64,000 bases of DNA from Calidifontibacillus oryziterrae (GCF_000331575.1 NZ_KB223527.1:903842-967841), one strand, 5' to 3'; positions 43,158 through 55,328 are shown, counted from the stretch's first letter. Numbers and translations: made by a program. Notes: generated by a model from the sequence alone, not told the origin.

Positions 43158-44444
43158 TTATTTCAATTTTGCGAAGGATTCTTCTGCAGCGGCAATTGTT
43201 TTTTCGATATCCTCATCTGTATGTGCTGTTGATAAGAAATATGCTTCAAATTGAGATGGCGGTAGGAATACCCCCTGCTCAATCATTTCACGGTAATAAT
43301 TTGCAAACATTTGTAAATCTGATGTTTTTGCTGTTTCAAAATTGATTACCTTTTCGTTTGTAAAGAAAAATCCGAGCATTGCACCTACACGGTCAGCAAA
43401 ATGCGGAATATCATACTTTTTGGCGGCTCTTGTTAAACCTTCTAATAACCGAGCTCCTTTTCGATCGAACTCATCGTATGTTTCTGGTTTTAATCGTGAT
43501 AATGTTTCATATCCAGCTGTCATTGCTAATGGATTGCCGGATAGTGTTCCAGCCTGATAGATAGGACCTGATGGAGCAATTTGCCGCATTATATCAGCTC
43601 TTCCGCCGTAAGCTCCAACTGGTAATCCGCCACCGATAACTTTACCAAGACAAGTTAAATCAGGTGTAATGCCAAAGTGACCTTGAGCACAATTGTAGCC
43701 AACGCGGAAGCCTGTCATAACCTCATCGAATATTAGGATTGTGCCATTTTTTTCAGTTATTTCCCGAAGTCCTTCTAAGAAGCCAGGGAGAGGCTTAACA
43801 AACCCCATATTCCCTGCAACCGGTTCAACGATTACAGCGGCAATATCTTTGCCATATTCATTAAATGCATAGCGAACACTTTCAATATCATTATATGGAA
43901 CTGTAATCGTATTTTTCGCGACTCCTTCTGGAACGCCAGGACTATCTGGTAAGCCCAATGTTGCAACTCCTGATCCTGCTTTAATTAAGAGCGAATCGCC
44001 ATGACCATGGTAACAGCCCTCAAATTTCATAATAAGATTACGACCTGTAAATCCTCGCGCAAGTCGTAATGCACTCATTGTCGCTTCTGTCCCGGAATTC
44101 ACCATACGGACTACTTCGATCGATGGAACGCGTTCAATTACAAGCTCTGCCAGTTTGTTTTCCAACTCTGTAGGTGCACCAAAGCTTGTACCATTTTCGG
44201 TCACTTTTTTTAGAGCTTCAACAACATCATCATGAGCATGACCTAAAATTAAAGGCCCCCATGATAAAACATAATCAATATATTCATTACCATCAACATC
44301 AATTAATTTTGACCCTTTGCCACGTTCCATGAAAATTGGGTCCATTTGTACTGATTTAAATGCTCTAACTGGGCTATTGACCCCGCCAGGCATCATTTGA
44401 ACGGCTTTACTAAAAGCAGCCTTTGATTTTTCAAAGGTTCTCAT
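43158..44444 (-). CDS. hemL: Glutamate-1-semialdehyde 2,1-aminomutase
   Basis: A 428-residue PLP enzyme that converts glutamate-1-semialdehyde to 5-aminolaevulinate, the second step of the C5 haem pathway. The PLP lysine is K268 in [32 protein letters not shown] and the FDEVMTGFR cofactor motif are present. It is the last gene of the hem operon in this window, before a strong terminator. Confidence 0.97.
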   Translation of the reverse strand: MRTFEKSKAAFSKAVQMMPGGVNSPVRAFKSVQMDPIFMERGKGSKLIDVDGNEYIDYVLSWGPLILGHAHDDVVEALKKVTENGTSFGAPTELENKLAELVIERVPSIEVVRMVNSGTEATMSALRLARGFTGRNLIMKFEGCYHGHGDSLLIKAGSGVATLGLPDSPGVPEGVAKNTITVPYNDIESVRYAFNEYGKDIAAVIVEPVAGNMGFVKPLPGFLEGLREITEKNGTILIFDEVMTGFRVGYNCAQGHFGITPDLTCLGKVIGGGLPVGAYGGRADIMRQIAPSGPIYQAGTLSGNPLAMTAGYETLSRLKPETYDEFDRKGARLLEGLTRAAKKYDIPHFADRVGAMLGFFFTNEKVINFETAKTSDLQMFANYYREMIEQGVFLPPSQFEAYFLSTAHTDEDIEKTIAAAEESFAKLK

Positions 44445-44501
44445 GACACCACTCCTCGTAAAAAAATAACGTTATATTTCACTTGCGCATGCAGCTTGAA
44501 G

Positions 44502-45485
44502 CTATTTTCCTTCATTCAACCACTTTACAACGTCTTTTGCAAAGTAAGTGATAATTAAATCTGCACCAGCACGCTTCATGCTCGTAAGGGATTCTAATAC
44601 AATTCTTTTCTCGTCTACCCAATCGTTTAACGCAGCTGCCTTAATCATCGCGTACTCCCCACTTACATTATAAGCAACAATAGGAGCATTAAAACGATCT
44701 CTTACGTCGCGAATAATATCTAAATATGAAAGAGCGGGCTTAACAATTAAAAAATCTGCTCCCTCTTCAATATCTGACTGTGCTTCACGAAATGCCTCTA
44801 AACGGTTGGCTGGATCCATTTGATATGTTTTGCGATCGCCAAATTGTGGCGCGCTTCCCGCTGCATCGCGGAAAGGACCATAGAACGCTGATGCATACTT
44901 AACTGCATAAGACATTATTGGAATATGCTCAAAGCCGGCCTCATCAAGTCCTTTACGAATTGCAGCTACAAAGCCATCCATCATATTGGAAGGTGCAATA
45001 ATATCTGCACCTGCCTTTGCTTGACTAACTGCAGTATCAGCTAATAATTTAAGAGTTGGATCGTTTACTATTTGCCCATTTTCAATCACACCACAATGTC
45101 CGTGATCTGTAAATTCACATAAGCAAGTATCAGCAATAACAATCAAATCAGGATAGCTTTCTTTAATTTGCCTTGTAGCTTTTTGTACAATACCATGATC
45201 GCAGTATGCACCCTTCCCTACTGCATCCTTTTCTGCCGGTATTCCAAATAAAATGACAGAAGGAATTCCAAGTTCAACTACTGACTGAATTTCATCGTTT
45301 AAAAGATCAAGCGAAATTTGATAAACTCCCGGCATTGAGTTTACCTCATTCTTAATATTTTCACCTTCAATAACAAAAAGTGGATAAATTAGGTCTTCTT
45401 TTCTTAAAAATGTTTCGCGAATCATTGAACGCATTGCATCACTTGAACGTAAGCGACGATGACGTTTAAAATTAAGATCTTTCAT
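44502..45485 (-). CDS. hemB: Delta-aminolaevulinic acid dehydratase (porphobilinogen synthase)
   Basis: 327 residues; joins two aminolaevulinate molecules to porphobilinogen. Zinc-ligand cysteines C121, C123 and C131 lie in [13 protein letters not shown]; the active-site lysines are in [11 protein letters not shown] and [19 protein letters not shown] precedes the ATG. It sits between hemD and hemL, spaced 15 and 57 bases. Confidence 0.97.
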   Translation of the reverse strand: MKDLNFKRHRRLRSSDAMRSMIRETFLRKEDLIYPLFVIEGENIKNEVNSMPGVYQISLDLLNDEIQSVVELGIPSVILFGIPAEKDAVGKGAYCDHGIVQKATRQIKESYPDLIVIADTCLCEFTDHGHCGVIENGQIVNDPTLKLLADTAVSQAKAGADIIAPSNMMDGFVAAIRKGLDEAGFEHIPIMSYAVKYASAFYGPFRDAAGSAPQFGDRKTYQMDPANRLEAFREAQSDIEEGADFLIVKPALSYLDIIRDVRDRFNAPIVAYNVSGEYAMIKAAALNDWVDEKRIVLESLTSMKRAGADLIITYFAKDVVKWLNEGK

Positions 45486-45500
45486 GTTGGATTCTCCTTT

Positions 45501-46310
45501 TTATAAATTGACTCTATCGTGGTATTGACTATTATAAAACTTAACAATCGCATCTATAAGTCCTTCGATTGTGTAATCCATAGCCACAACATCTGGACAT
45601 ATACCTGCTTCAATAGCTGTTCTCTCCGTTATTGGACCGATGCATGCAATTTGAACACCTTTCAAAAAATCACGCCACTCACTGTTTGCTAAAAGATCTA
45701 CAAAATATGTAACGGTACTAGAGCTTGTGAATGTTATCATATCAATAGAGCGAGTTAGTAAAAGCTCCAAAAGCTCAGATTTCTTATCATAGTCAATAAC
45801 GGTTTCATAAACAATCCAATCATCAACTATCATACCCAATTCAGTTAGCTTTTCTGGCAGTATTGAACGACCAAGATTGCCACGAGCTATTAAAATTCGT
45901 GAATTTGGCAATACTTTATTCGACATAGCCTCAATTAACCCTTCAGCCACATACTCTTCCGGTATAAGGTCTACCTTAATCCCTCTTTGTTGTAACGGTT
46001 GAAGCGTTTTTTTACCGACCACGGCAATTTGTGGTCGGTTTGTGCTTGTAAAGGTATTATTATTTTTATCTAAATATTCAAAGAAAAAACGAACACCATT
46101 TACACTAGTGAATACGAGCCAATCATAGCTATCGATCTTATCAATATAATGTTTTATATTTTCATCGTTTCGAATAGATTCGAATTTAATTAGTGGAATC
46201 TCAATTGGAATTCCACCAAGCTCTTTAATTTTTCCCGAAAAGGATTTTGCCTGCTCCTTTGCTCGTGTGACCAAAATTCTTTTACCTTCGAGGGAGCCAC
46301 CTTTTGACAT
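45501..46310 (-). CDS. hemD: Uroporphyrinogen-III synthase
   Basis: 269 residues; cyclises hydroxymethylbilane to uroporphyrinogen III. The family is poorly conserved, but the start (GKRILVTRAKEQAKSFSGKI), the WLVFTSVNGVRFFFEYL strand-loop and MITFTSSSTVTYFVDLL match. It shares one base with hemC (TAATG), consistent with coupling. Confidence 0.93.
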   Translation of the reverse strand: MSKGGSLEGKRILVTRAKEQAKSFSGKIKELGGIPIEIPLIKFESIRNDENIKHYIDKIDSYDWLVFTSVNGVRFFFEYLDKNNNTFTSTNRPQIAVVGKKTLQPLQQRGIKVDLIPEEYVAEGLIEAMSNKVLPNSRILIARGNLGRSILPEKLTELGMIVDDWIVYETVIDYDKKSELLELLLTRSIDMITFTSSSTVTYFVDLLANSEWRDFLKGVQIACIGPITERTAIEAGICPDVVAMDYTIEGLIDAIVKFYNSQYHDRVNL

Positions 46311-47248
46311 TATAGATCATGCTCCTCTTTTACTTGTTCAATTATGTCTTTGGCGCCTTTTGCAATTAATACATTTGCGGCTTGTTCTCCTAAAGCCTTT
46401 GGATCAGATCCAACCACTTGCTCTTTCATGATTGTTTTACCATCAGGTGAACCTACAAGGGCAATTAGCTTTATTTGGTTATCGCCTGTCATTTCAGCAA
46501 AACCAGCAATCGGCACTTGGCATCCGCCTTCCATCTTATGAAGAAACGCCCGTTCTGCTTCAACTGCCTTCGCTGTTTTTTCATCTTGAAGCTTGCTTAA
46601 TAGCTCTACTATTTCGTGATCATCTTCACGACATTCAATTGCTAGAGCACCTTGCCCGACTGCAGGTACACTAACATCTATATCTAAGTATTCTGTAACG
46701 GTATCCTCTGACCATCCCATACGAAGTAAGCCAGCAGCTGCAAGAATAATTGCATCAAAACCTTCATTTGGATCTTCCAGCTTAGCAAGTCTAGTATCAA
46801 TATTCCCTCGAATCCATTTAATCTCTAAATCAGGTCGGTAGGCTAACAACTGTGATGCACGTCTTAAGCTGCTAGTTCCAACAACAGCACCTTTACGTAA
46901 ATCTTTAAGCTTTACATGTCCCTTCGATATAAAGGCATCACGATGATCTTTGCGTAGTGGAACACATCCAATCGTAAATCCAGGTGGTAAAACTGCCGGC
47001 ATATCCTTCATACTATGGACTGCCATATCTATTTCTTTATCCATCATTGCCTGTTCAATTTCCTTAACAAACAAACCTTTACCGCCTACCTTGGATAGCG
47101 TCACATCAAGAATTTTATCACCCTTGGTCACAATTTTCTTGACTTCAAACTCAAACGGAAGCCCTAAGCTTTTCATTTGCTCTATAAACCAGTTAGTTTG
47201 TGTTAAAGCCAGTTTACTTTGTCTAGAACCTACAACTATTTTACGCAT
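46310..47248 (-). CDS. hemC: Porphobilinogen deaminase (hydroxymethylbilane synthase)
   Basis: 312 residues; polymerises four porphobilinogens on a dipyrromethane cofactor. The cofactor cysteine is C243 in [14 protein letters not shown]. The catalytic Asp lies in [17 protein letters not shown], and [20 protein letters not shown] is the conserved arginine-rich stretch. It lies between hemX and hemD. Confidence 0.97.
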   Translation of the reverse strand: MRKIVVGSRQSKLALTQTNWFIEQMKSLGLPFEFEVKKIVTKGDKILDVTLSKVGGKGLFVKEIEQAMMDKEIDMAVHSMKDMPAVLPPGFTIGCVPLRKDHRDAFISKGHVKLKDLRKGAVVGTSSLRRASQLLAYRPDLEIKWIRGNIDTRLAKLEDPNEGFDAIILAAAGLLRMGWSEDTVTEYLDIDVSVPAVGQGALAIECREDDHEIVELLSKLQDEKTAKAVEAERAFLHKMEGGCQVPIAGFAEMTGDNQIKLIALVGSPDGKTIMKEQVVGSDPKALGEQAANVLIAKGAKDIIEQVKEEHDL

Positions 47249-47305
47249 TGAGAAACCTCCAAAATGTGATGTGAATATAAATTACGCGACTTGCTTCTAC
47301 TTATA

Positions 47306-48139
47306 TTAACCGTACCAAAAGTGGAAACGAGACAGACTACCAAACAGGAAAAAGTTAATAAGCACAAAAAGAAATGCCCCAAGATTCCATATTGCAATTG
47401 TTCGCCCTTGCATACCTTTGGCAACTCGTAAATATAAATATGTGCTGTAAGCTAGCAAAACAATAAATGAACCAATTACCTTCGCATCATATAAATTAAA
47501 AGTATCTAACGATATATATGCCCAAACAGTTCCTAAAATAAGTGATATAAGGAGCATTGGGACGCCTACCATATTTAATGTATAGGATAATCGGTCTAGA
47601 TTGGTCAAATCGCCAAGCCGCCGCAATCGCTTCCCCCATTGTTTTTTCTTAATCATTTTATATTGCAGCAAATACATCCCTGAAAAAATTGACGAAAGCG
47701 AAAAAGCTCCATAGGAAAGGATCGCAATTGTAACATGGATAATCAAAAGCTCTGAGATCAATTGCTCAGATAAAACTGTTGACTTATAATTCATAGGTGC
47801 AAATAAATGTAAAGCCATGATAATAAAGCCTAGGACATTCGTAAAAAAGACAATAAAGTCAGTTCGAAAGATCTTATTAATGACAAGTGAAAAGGTAACA
47901 AGGACCCAAGCATAAAAATATAGACCCTCGGCTAATGATAGGATCGGAAAACGACCCATTTCTATCATACGCGTGACTAAAAAAAGAGTTTGCAAAACCC
48001 ATACAATAGCAAGCAACCAGAAGGCTATTTTTTTAGCCTTCCGGTTGTTTTGTAAAAAATCTATAAAATAGCCTAACACACTACAGGCATATATTATTAT
48101 TGTAACTTCATAAATCCAACCAATTTGTAAGTTTATCAT
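47306..48139 (-). CDS. hemX: HemX, membrane regulator of HemA (CcsA-like)
   Basis: 277 residues, polytopic with about eight membrane segments and the cytochrome c assembly (CcsA/HemX) fold (SIFSGMYLLQYKMIKKKQWG, ILGTVWAYISLDTFNLYD). In B. subtilis HemX lowers the cellular amount of glutamyl-tRNA reductase. It follows hemA by 68 bases and precedes hemC. Confidence 0.93.
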   Translation of the reverse strand: MINLQIGWIYEVTIIIYACSVLGYFIDFLQNNRKAKKIAFWLLAIVWVLQTLFLVTRMIEMGRFPILSLAEGLYFYAWVLVTFSLVINKIFRTDFIVFFTNVLGFIIMALHLFAPMNYKSTVLSEQLISELLIIHVTIAILSYGAFSLSSIFSGMYLLQYKMIKKKQWGKRLRRLGDLTNLDRLSYTLNMVGVPMLLISLILGTVWAYISLDTFNLYDAKVIGSFIVLLAYSTYLYLRVAKGMQGRTIAIWNLGAFLFVLINFFLFGSLSRFHFWYG

Positions 48140-48207
48140 TAATAGAATCCTCTCTTGAACGGTCTATAAGAGAATATAAAAAGTGTAACCTCTAAGAAAA
48201 AACATAG

Positions 48208-49569
48208 TTATACATTTTTCACTGAATATGACCATGATTTTTCTTGTTCGAAGGGTATGACGACTTTATCCTGCTTTCGAGCGGCATTCATTTCCTCTTC
48301 AACCGCTTCTTCAATATCAAAAATTTTCATAAAGAGCTTTAACGATTCTTCCGCATCCGGTTCAGCAGCTAATTCTTTTGCGCGATTTATAGGTTCACGC
48401 AACATTTGATTAATAATGCTTTTCGTATGCTTGTTTAATATTTTTTTCTCTCGATCTGTTAAATTTGGCATTTTGCGTTCAATACTACTCATTGTTTCTG
48501 CTTGAATAGCCAAAGCACGATTGCGCAATGCTGATATGATCGGAACAACACCAAGAGTTCCTAGCCAATTTTTAAATTCTGCCAATTGCAACTCAATCAT
48601 AACACCAATTTTTTCAGCAGCCTTTTGTCTTTCTGCTAAGTTTGCATCAACTATGCCTTGAAGATCATCGATATCATATAAAAATACATTTTCAAGCTCG
48701 TCCAGTTCTGGATCAAGGTCGCGCGGTACTGCAATATCAACCATAAATAACGGTCGACCCTTCCGCTTCTTCACAAGCTTAGCCATCATATCTTTCGTAA
48801 TTACATATTCCTTTGATCCAGTAGAGCTAATTAAAATATCTCCTTCTACTAACGCTTCTTCAAGCTGATCAATTCTTTTTGCTCGCCCTTTAAAGCGTTC
48901 TGCAAGCTGCATTGCTTTTTCATACGTTCGATTCAATACTGTAATATTTACAGCACCACTTCCATGAAGATTTTTAGCTGCAAGCTCACCCATTTTACCT
49001 GCACCTAGAATAACAACATGCTTACTTTTTAAACTACCAAAAATCTTTTTACCAAGCTCAACAGCAGCATAGCTTACTGAAACAGCGTTTTCCCCAATTT
49101 CAGTTTCGCTATGGGCTCTTTTCGCTAGTGTAATCGCCTGTTTAAATAGTTCATTAAATACTGTGCCTGTTGTATTCTCCTCTTGTGCAAGGAAAAAACT
49201 ATCCCGAACCTGTCCTAGAATTTGAGTTTCCCCTAACACCATCGAATTCAATCCACACGTAACACGGAAAAGATGCTCGATCGCTTGATCATTCTCATAA
49301 ATGGTTAAAAATGGAGCAAATTCATCAATATCAAGCTGAAACCATTCCGCTAGAAATGCTTTTATATAATACCGCCCTGTGTGTAGTTGATCAACAACTG
49401 CATAAATTTCAGTACGGTTGCACGTTGAAACAATCACGTTTTCTAATATACTTTTTTTCTCACGAAGCGTTACGTGTGCATCTCGTATTAATGCGGGGTC
49501 AAATGTTAACTTTTCTCGAATCTCAACAGGGGCTGTCTTATAATTTAATCCAACTACGACAACATACAT
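48208..49569 (-). CDS. hemA: Glutamyl-tRNA reductase
   Basis: 453 residues; first enzyme of the C5 haem pathway, reducing glutamyl-tRNA(Glu) to glutamate-1-semialdehyde. The catalytic Cys50 lies in [14 protein letters not shown]. The Rossmann motif [17 protein letters not shown] and the C-terminal dimerisation helices ([26 protein letters not shown]) are as usual. It leads the hemAXCDBL operon. The 242 bases upstream (49570-49811) are shared with a divergent gene; I saw no convincing PerR box, although B. subtilis hemA has one. Confidence 0.97.
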   Translation of the reverse strand: MYVVVVGLNYKTAPVEIREKLTFDPALIRDAHVTLREKKSILENVIVSTCNRTEIYAVVDQLHTGRYYIKAFLAEWFQLDIDEFAPFLTIYENDQAIEHLFRVTCGLNSMVLGETQILGQVRDSFFLAQEENTTGTVFNELFKQAITLAKRAHSETEIGENAVSVSYAAVELGKKIFGSLKSKHVVILGAGKMGELAAKNLHGSGAVNITVLNRTYEKAMQLAERFKGRAKRIDQLEEALVEGDILISSTGSKEYVITKDMMAKLVKKRKGRPLFMVDIAVPRDLDPELDELENVFLYDIDDLQGIVDANLAERQKAAEKIGVMIELQLAEFKNWLGTLGVVPIISALRNRALAIQAETMSSIERKMPNLTDREKKILNKHTKSIINQMLREPINRAKELAAEPDAEESLKLFMKIFDIEEAVEEEMNAARKQDKVVIPFEQEKSWSYSVKNV

Positions 49570-49811
49570 TGATTCTGCACCCCCAAAATAGTCTTAATCT
49601 AATATGATATGAATATAATAACATACAAAATTTACTTTCCTTTTTAAAAATGTGAACAGTATATGAAACAGTATGGTATCATAAACATTGGATGAAATCG
49701 ACAAATTTTGTCTACTCTATCTATCTTAACAAAAATAATTCGTTACAATCAAGCATATCCTTGATAATTGCTCGTTATTTCTTTTTGGAGCAAGGCTAAT
49801 GGAGGTCTGTT

Positions 49812-50297
49812 ATGAAAAAAAAGCAAGGAATTTTCCCCGGTCTTATTTTAATTGGGATAGGAATTTATTTTTTGATGGATCAATTAAATTTACCAATTGT
49901 AAAAAATATATTCACATGGCCAACACTTCTATTAATTATCGGGCTTTCATTTTTGCTTCAAGCTTATCTTGCTAAAGATGCACAAAGTGTTTTCCCAGGG
50001 ATCATTTTGTTTGGACTTGGTGTTCACTTCCACGGCCGGGATATATTTGACTTTTGGCCGGACCATTGGGCCGTTTATACTTTAATTGTAGGTATCGCTT
50101 TTATATTTCGTCATCAAAAAACGAAAAATGGTATCGTACCCGGAATCATATTGCTCGTTATTTCTTTGTTAGGTTTATTTTATGACGGGATTATTAGCTG
50201 GATGAATTATATTGGCAAGGCTGTAGGCTGGCTCGAAAGCTTTTGGCCAGTCGCCCTCATTTTAATCGGTATATACATCATATTCAAAAAGAGATAG
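49812..50297 (+). CDS. Four-helix membrane protein, LiaF-N/DUF5668-like
   Basis: 161 residues in six or so short hydrophobic stretches with repeated FPGLILIGIGIYFLM / FPGIILFGLGVHFHG / VPGIILLVISLLGLF units, the pattern of DUF5668/LiaF-type membrane domains involved in envelope stress sensing. It ends in a positively charged FKKR. GGAGG precedes the ATG. It stands alone between hemA and ysxC in the opposite orientation. Confidence 0.75.
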   Translation: MKKKQGIFPGLILIGIGIYFLMDQLNLPIVKNIFTWPTLLLIIGLSFLLQAYLAKDAQSVFPGIILFGLGVHFHGRDIFDFWPDHWAVYTLIVGIAFIFRHQKTKNGIVPGIILLVISLLGLFYDGIISWMNYIGKAVGWLESFWPVALILIGIYIIFKKR

Positions 50298-50317
50298 ACG
50301 CTTATGTCTATCTCTTT
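50287..50317. terminator. Bidirectional terminator between the membrane gene and ysxC
   Basis: AAAAGAGATAGAC and GTCTATCTCTTTT form a 12-13 bp perfect stem with a six-base loop, flanked by T-runs on both strands. Confidence 0.88.
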
Positions 50318-50328
50318 TATCACATAAA

Positions 50329-50910
50329 TCACATAAATTGAAAAATTGTTGCCCAAGCTTCATCTTTTCCTTTTCCCGTTTCGGAAGAAAAGACAATTAC
50401 CGGGTCACTAGGGTCTACTTCCAATGTATCTTTCACAACTTTTAAATGCTTCTCCCATTTACCCTTTGGAATTTTATCTGCCTTTGTCGCGATAATAATG
50501 ACGGGAATTTCATAATGTTTACAAAAGTTATACATTAGTTTGTCATCTTCCGTAGGCTTGTGTCTTAAATCCACTATTTGAATCACAGCACGAAGCTTAT
50601 CACTTGTTGTTAAATAAGTCTCAATCATTTTCCCCCATGCTTCACGATCTTTTTTGGATACTTTAGCAAAGCCGTAGCCGGGAACATCTACAAAGTAAAG
50701 TTGATCATTAATATTATAAAAATTTAATGTTTGTGTTTTCCCCGGTTTTGATGACGTTCTTGCTAGGTTTTTCCGATTCAACATCTTATTAATAAAAGAT
50801 GATTTTCCAACGTTGGATCTGCCTGCTAAAGCAAAATTCGGCATTGGATCTGTCGGATATTGCTCAGGCTTTACAGCACTGATTACAATTTCTGCTTTTG
50901 TTACCTTCAT
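50329..50910 (-). CDS. engB: Ribosome biogenesis GTPase YsxC (EngB)
   Basis: 193-residue essential GTPase for 50S assembly. The G motifs are [10 protein letters not shown] (G1), [10 protein letters not shown] (G3) and [12 protein letters not shown] (G4), with [10 protein letters not shown] as G5. It overlaps the lonA stop by 4 bases, as in B. subtilis. Confidence 0.97.
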   Translation of the reverse strand: MKVTKAEIVISAVKPEQYPTDPMPNFALAGRSNVGKSSFINKMLNRKNLARTSSKPGKTQTLNFYNINDQLYFVDVPGYGFAKVSKKDREAWGKMIETYLTTSDKLRAVIQIVDLRHKPTEDDKLMYNFCKHYEIPVIIIATKADKIPKGKWEKHLKVVKDTLEVDPSDPVIVFSSETGKGKDEAWATIFQFM

Positions 50911-53231
50911 TTTTTCTCTCCCGTTAATGCATGTTCTAAAACTTCATCTAAATGGCTAACTGGCACATACTGTAAATCGTTCCGGACACTTTCAGGAATA
51001 TCGTCTAAATCCCTTACATTTTCTTCAGGAATAATAATTTTCTTTAACCCTGCTCGATGCGCTGCAAGTGATTTCTCTTTCAATCCTCCAATTGGTAGGA
51101 CCCTTCCTCTAAGCGTAATTTCGCCAGTCATTCCTACTTCCTTGCGAACCGCTCTTCCTGTAAGAGCTGAAACTAAAGCAGTTGCCATTGTGATCCCTGC
51201 TGACGGACCATCCTTCGGTATAGCTCCTTCTGGAACGTGAATATGAATATCATTTTTCTCATGAAAATCAGGATCAATTTTTAACTCACTTGCCCTAGAA
51301 CGTATGTAGCTAAAGGCTGCTTGAGCTGATTCTTTCATTACATCCCCTAGTTTTCCTGTTAGGGTTAGCTTCCCTTTGCCCGGCACGATCGAAACTTCGA
51401 TTGATAGCGTGTCTCCACCAGCTGTCGTATAGGCCAGTCCTGTTGCTGCCCCGATTTGATCTTGTATTTCGGCTTGACCAAATCTAAATCTTGGCTTTCC
51501 AAGAAATTCTTCAATATTTTTCTCAGTAATGATAATTCGCTTGCGATCCTCCGATACGATCACTCTGGCTGCTTTTCTGCATAACGTTGCGATTTGTCGT
51601 TCTAAACTACGAACACCGGCTTCTCTAGTGTATGTTCGAATGATCTTTAGGAGCGCCTCATCACGAATTTGTAGTTTCCCTTTTTCTAAGCCGTGTTCTT
51701 TAAGCTGTTTTTGGAACAAATGATCCTTCGCAATATGAAGTTTTTCAATTTCTGTATAGCCTGCAATTGAAATAACTTCCATTCGATCTAATAATGGGCT
51801 AGGGATCGTTGCTAAACTATTCGCTGTCGCTAAAAACATAACCTTTGATAAATCGTATGTTTCTTCAATGTAATGATCACTAAAAGCTGAATTTTGTTCT
51901 GGATCTAGAACTTCTAACATTGCAGACGATGGATCCCCGCGAAAGTCATTTGACATTTTATCAATTTCATCTAATAGAAATACCGGATTGATAGTCGCTG
52001 CTTTTTTCATACCTTGGATAATTCTACCTGGCATCGCTCCTACATATGTCCGACGATGACCGCGTATTTCTGCCTCATCACGCACACCGCCAAGCGATAT
52101 TCTAACAAAGTTTCTACCAAGTGCTTTAGCGATAGATCGAGCAAGCGACGTTTTTCCAACACCAGGAGGGCCAACAAGGCATAGAATGGGGCCCTTCAAC
52201 GATTTCGTAAGCTTTTGTACAGCTAAATACTCTAGCACGCGCTCCTTAACCTTTTCTAAGCCGTAGTGATCTTGATCCAAGACTTTTTCAGCGTTACTAA
52301 TATCCAAATTATCAACAGTCTCATTGTGCCATGGAATCGCAATTAACCATTCAATATAATTACGAATAACGGAGCTTTCCGCTGAGCTTGACGGTACTTT
52401 TTCATAGCGCTCTAGCTCTTTTAGCGCCGTTTCTTTTACACGGTCAGGCATTTTTGCTTTTTCGATTTTCTCTTTAATAATCTCAATTTCGCCTGTTTTT
52501 CCTTCTTTATCGCCCAATTCCTTTTGGATCGCCTTCATTTGCTCACGCAAATAGTATTCCTTCTGTGTCCGTTCCATTGATCGTTTGACACGTTGACCAA
52601 TCTTTTTTTCTAGATTTAGAATTTCCTTTTCATTATTGATTAAGGAAATCATTCGATCTAAGCGGTCTTTAACATCAATTGTTTCTAATATTTCTTGTTT
52701 TTCTTTTATTTTTAGCGCTAAGTGCGAAGCAATTATATCAGCCAATCTACCAGGCTCTTCAATATCGGCAACAGAAGCATATGTTTCTGCCGTTACTTTT
52801 TTGGATAGCTTTATGTATTGTTCAAATTGGCTTAACAAAGTTCTCATTAATGCTTTTTCTTCAGAATTAGCTTGAACAGATTCCTCAATTTTTTCAATTT
52901 TCACCAAAAATGTTTCTTGATCTTCTACATACTCTGTAATCTTTGCCCTGTTAAGTCCCTCAACAAGCACACGAATTGTGCCATTCGGAAGCTTTAACAT
53001 TTGCTTTACCCTTGAAAGCGTACCAATATGATAAATATCATCTTCAGAAGGGTCATTTATACCAACTTCTTTTTGTGTGGCAAGACATATTAGATGATCA
53101 TCCACCATAGCCATTTCAAGTGCTTGAACCGACTTTTCCCGCCCTACGTCTAAATGAAGAACCATCGTTGGATATACAAGTAAACCACGTAAAGGAAGGA
53201 GAGGAACGGTCATCTCTTTATTATTCGCCAA
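50907..53231 (-). CDS. lonA: ATP-dependent protease LonA
   Basis: 774 residues: N-terminal substrate domain ([20 protein letters not shown]), coiled coil, AAA+ domain with Walker [18 protein letters not shown] and Walker [11 protein letters not shown], and a C-terminal serine-lysine protease domain ([33 protein letters not shown]). It degrades misfolded and regulatory proteins. The start is a TTG with GAGGTG seven bases upstream. The 266 bases upstream hold a TATAAT near 53265 as a candidate -10 and no obvious CtsR box. Confidence 0.97.
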   Translation of the reverse strand: MANNKEMTVPLLPLRGLLVYPTMVLHLDVGREKSVQALEMAMVDDHLICLATQKEVGINDPSEDDIYHIGTLSRVKQMLKLPNGTIRVLVEGLNRAKITEYVEDQETFLVKIEKIEESVQANSEEKALMRTLLSQFEQYIKLSKKVTAETYASVADIEEPGRLADIIASHLALKIKEKQEILETIDVKDRLDRMISLINNEKEILNLEKKIGQRVKRSMERTQKEYYLREQMKAIQKELGDKEGKTGEIEIIKEKIEKAKMPDRVKETALKELERYEKVPSSSAESSVIRNYIEWLIAIPWHNETVDNLDISNAEKVLDQDHYGLEKVKERVLEYLAVQKLTKSLKGPILCLVGPPGVGKTSLARSIAKALGRNFVRISLGGVRDEAEIRGHRRTYVGAMPGRIIQGMKKAATINPVFLLDEIDKMSNDFRGDPSSAMLEVLDPEQNSAFSDHYIEETYDLSKVMFLATANSLATIPSPLLDRMEVISIAGYTEIEKLHIAKDHLFQKQLKEHGLEKGKLQIRDEALLKIIRTYTREAGVRSLERQIATLCRKAARVIVSEDRKRIIITEKNIEEFLGKPRFRFGQAEIQDQIGAATGLAYTTAGGDTLSIEVSIVPGKGKLTLTGKLGDVMKESAQAAFSYIRSRASELKIDPDFHEKNDIHIHVPEGAIPKDGPSAGITMATALVSALTGRAVRKEVGMTGEITLRGRVLPIGGLKEKSLAAHRAGLKKIIIPEENVRDLDDIPESVRNDLQYVPVSHLDEVLEHALTGEKK

Positions 53232-53339
53232 ATTTTAACACCTCGATTTATGTGAATCTTACATTTCCTGATTATATCGGCTTTGACACAATTCTATCTT
53301 ATTTGTTTCATAGTTGTCCATTGTTTCATCAATATCAAG

Positions 53340-53374
53340 CCAAAAATTGGCATGTGAAATAGGTCCACATGCCA
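53340..53374 (-). terminator. Terminator after lonB
   Basis: TGGCATGTG and CACATGCCA (53348-53356, 53366-53374) form a perfect 9-bp stem with a nine-base loop. On the minus strand ATTTTTGG follows. It lies about 120 bases past the lonB stop and before the lonA promoter region. Confidence 0.7.
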
Positions 53375-53497
53375 TTTGTTCTACTTTAAGAAAGATTAAC
53401 CTTGCTAGGGATTAAAGTATATCAAAAGACATTGTAATTTGCGGTTATGGGCAAATTACGAGTTTTTCTAATGAGTCTGGTCTGATAACTTAACCCT

Positions 53498-55195
53498 TTA
53501 AACGGATGCCGGTGGTAGGTTTAAATCTGTAACAGATGCAGGGACCACGTCTTTCTCCATAGCCTCTACACTAAGTTTGGTTGCACTAAAGCGCGGAAAT
53601 ACCAATTCAAAAACCTCATTTAAATGGCTAACAGTGATAATCTCGATTCCTTCAATCTCTTCCAAAATCGATTGATAATTTTCGCTTGGAATAATTACTT
53701 TTTTTGCTCCTGCTTGCATTGCTGCTTTTACTTTAGCGAATACACCGCCAACTGGTTTAACATTTCCGTGAATACTAATTTCTCCTGTAAAAGCGATAGT
53801 ATTATCAACAGCCTGTTTATGTATGGCAGAATAAACCGCAGTTGCCATCGCAATACCCGCCGATGGGCCATCAACTGGGATCCCCCCAGGAAAATTCACA
53901 TGAATATCATATGCAGTTGCTTGTACGCCCATTGATCGAAGCACAGTAAGAACATTTTCAATTGATCCCTTCGCCATGCTTTTGCGCCGAATCGATTTAC
54001 TTTGATTTCCGATACTTTCTTCCTCGACAATTCCGGTAATATTGATTGTCCCTTTTTCTTTAGCCGGTATAACGGAGACTTCTATCTCCAGTAATGAACC
54101 CATATTAGGACCAAAGACCGCAAGACCGTTCACGAGACCAATTTTTGGCTCTCCATGAATTTTCTTTTCATAGCGCGGAGATAACTGACTAGAATGAATA
54201 ACCCACTCTATTTCTCTTTCTGATATTTCAGAGCGATTTTCAGATATTGCCAAACCAGCGGATATTTGCATTAAATTAACAGCTTCGCGACCGTTCTTCG
54301 CATACTTTGCGATGATTCCAATTCCTTTCTCTGAAACCTTTAAGTTGATCTTATTTGCAGCCTTCTTTGCAACTGTTGCAATTTCTTCTTGTTCGAGTGG
54401 TCGGAAAAATACCTCTAAACAACGCGAACGAACCGCTGGTGGTATTTCCTCTGGCATTCTTGTCGTCGCACCGATCATCCGAAAATCAGCTGGTAATCCA
54501 TTTTTAAAAATATCATGAATATGTAAAGGAATTTGTGAGTTTTCTTCACTATAATAGGCGCTTTCTAAAAAAACTTTTCGATCCTCGAGTACTTTTAGGA
54601 GTTTGTTCATTTGGATTGGATGAAGTTCACCGATCTCATCGATAAATAATATGCCGCCATGGGCATTCGTAACAGCTCCCTGTTTCGGTTGAGGAATTCC
54701 AGCCTGGCCCATCGCCCCGGCACCTTGATAAATTGGATCGTGGACAGAACCGATTAATGGATCTGCGATTCCTCTTTCATCAAAACGAGCCGTTGTCGCA
54801 TCTAATTCGATAAAAACTGCATCTGGTTTGAAAGGTGTTTTTGAATGTTTTTTCGCTTCCTCCAAAACTAACCTCGCTGCCGCCGTTTTCCCAACACCCG
54901 GTGGTCCATAAATGATAACATGCTGGGGATTCGGCCCACAAATCGCCGCTCTTAAAGCCCTAATGCCATCTTCTTGGCCTACTATATCATTAAAGGAAGT
55001 CGGTCTAACCTTTTCCGCTAATGGTTCAGTTAAAGTGATTGACCTTAACTTTCGAAGCTCTTCCATCTCTTTCCTTGATTCTCGATCAATCGAAACCTTT
55101 TGAGTCCGTTGATTACGAAGAAGATTCCAAAAATATAGACCTATTACAATTCCAAAAAATAATTGAACGAACAATGCAATACCTGTCCAATTCAT
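53498..55195 (-). CDS. lonB: Membrane-anchored Lon-like protease LonB
   Basis: 565 residues. One N-terminal membrane segment (WTGIALFVQLFFGIVIGLYF), then an AAA+ domain ([31 protein letters not shown]) and a C-terminal protease domain with the catalytic Ser in VDGPSAGIAMATAVYSA and Lys in GGVFAKVKAAMQAG. In B. subtilis lonB is expressed in the forespore (sigma-F). I use the ATG at 55195 with AGGAGGG upstream, giving the same start as B. subtilis; the longer frame is not used. Confidence 0.96.
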   Translation of the reverse strand: MNWTGIALFVQLFFGIVIGLYFWNLLRNQRTQKVSIDRESRKEMEELRKLRSITLTEPLAEKVRPTSFNDIVGQEDGIRALRAAICGPNPQHVIIYGPPGVGKTAAARLVLEEAKKHSKTPFKPDAVFIELDATTARFDERGIADPLIGSVHDPIYQGAGAMGQAGIPQPKQGAVTNAHGGILFIDEIGELHPIQMNKLLKVLEDRKVFLESAYYSEENSQIPLHIHDIFKNGLPADFRMIGATTRMPEEIPPAVRSRCLEVFFRPLEQEEIATVAKKAANKINLKVSEKGIGIIAKYAKNGREAVNLMQISAGLAISENRSEISEREIEWVIHSSQLSPRYEKKIHGEPKIGLVNGLAVFGPNMGSLLEIEVSVIPAKEKGTINITGIVEEESIGNQSKSIRRKSMAKGSIENVLTVLRSMGVQATAYDIHVNFPGGIPVDGPSAGIAMATAVYSAIHKQAVDNTIAFTGEISIHGNVKPVGGVFAKVKAAMQAGAKKVIIPSENYQSILEEIEGIEIITVSHLNEVFELVFPRFSATKLSVEAMEKDVVPASVTDLNLPPASV

Positions 55196-55328
55196 GCTTA
55201 CCCTCCTGCACTTCGTTGTAGTAAATGTGTATGTCACTTACTGACTAGTATCTCCGTGCAAAGGGCTCAATAAACAATTTTTTCGTTCAACATTGTGGAA
55301 ATAATTGCTAAGAACAAAAGCTATAAAT
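55196..55328. other. lonB upstream region
   Basis: No gene. Together with the repeat copy that follows, this forms a 374-base gap between lonB and clpX. Sequence upstream of lonB should carry its promoter; I see no clear sigma-A or sigma-F match. Confidence 0.4.

Noticed and set aside
49570-49811. PerR box upstream of hemA
   Set aside because: B. subtilis hemA has one, but no TTATAATNATTATAA-like sequence could be found with few mismatches.
53232-53497. CtsR operator upstream of lonA
   Set aside because: No tandem GGTCAAA heptads at the right spacing; the single TGTCAAAG is not enough.
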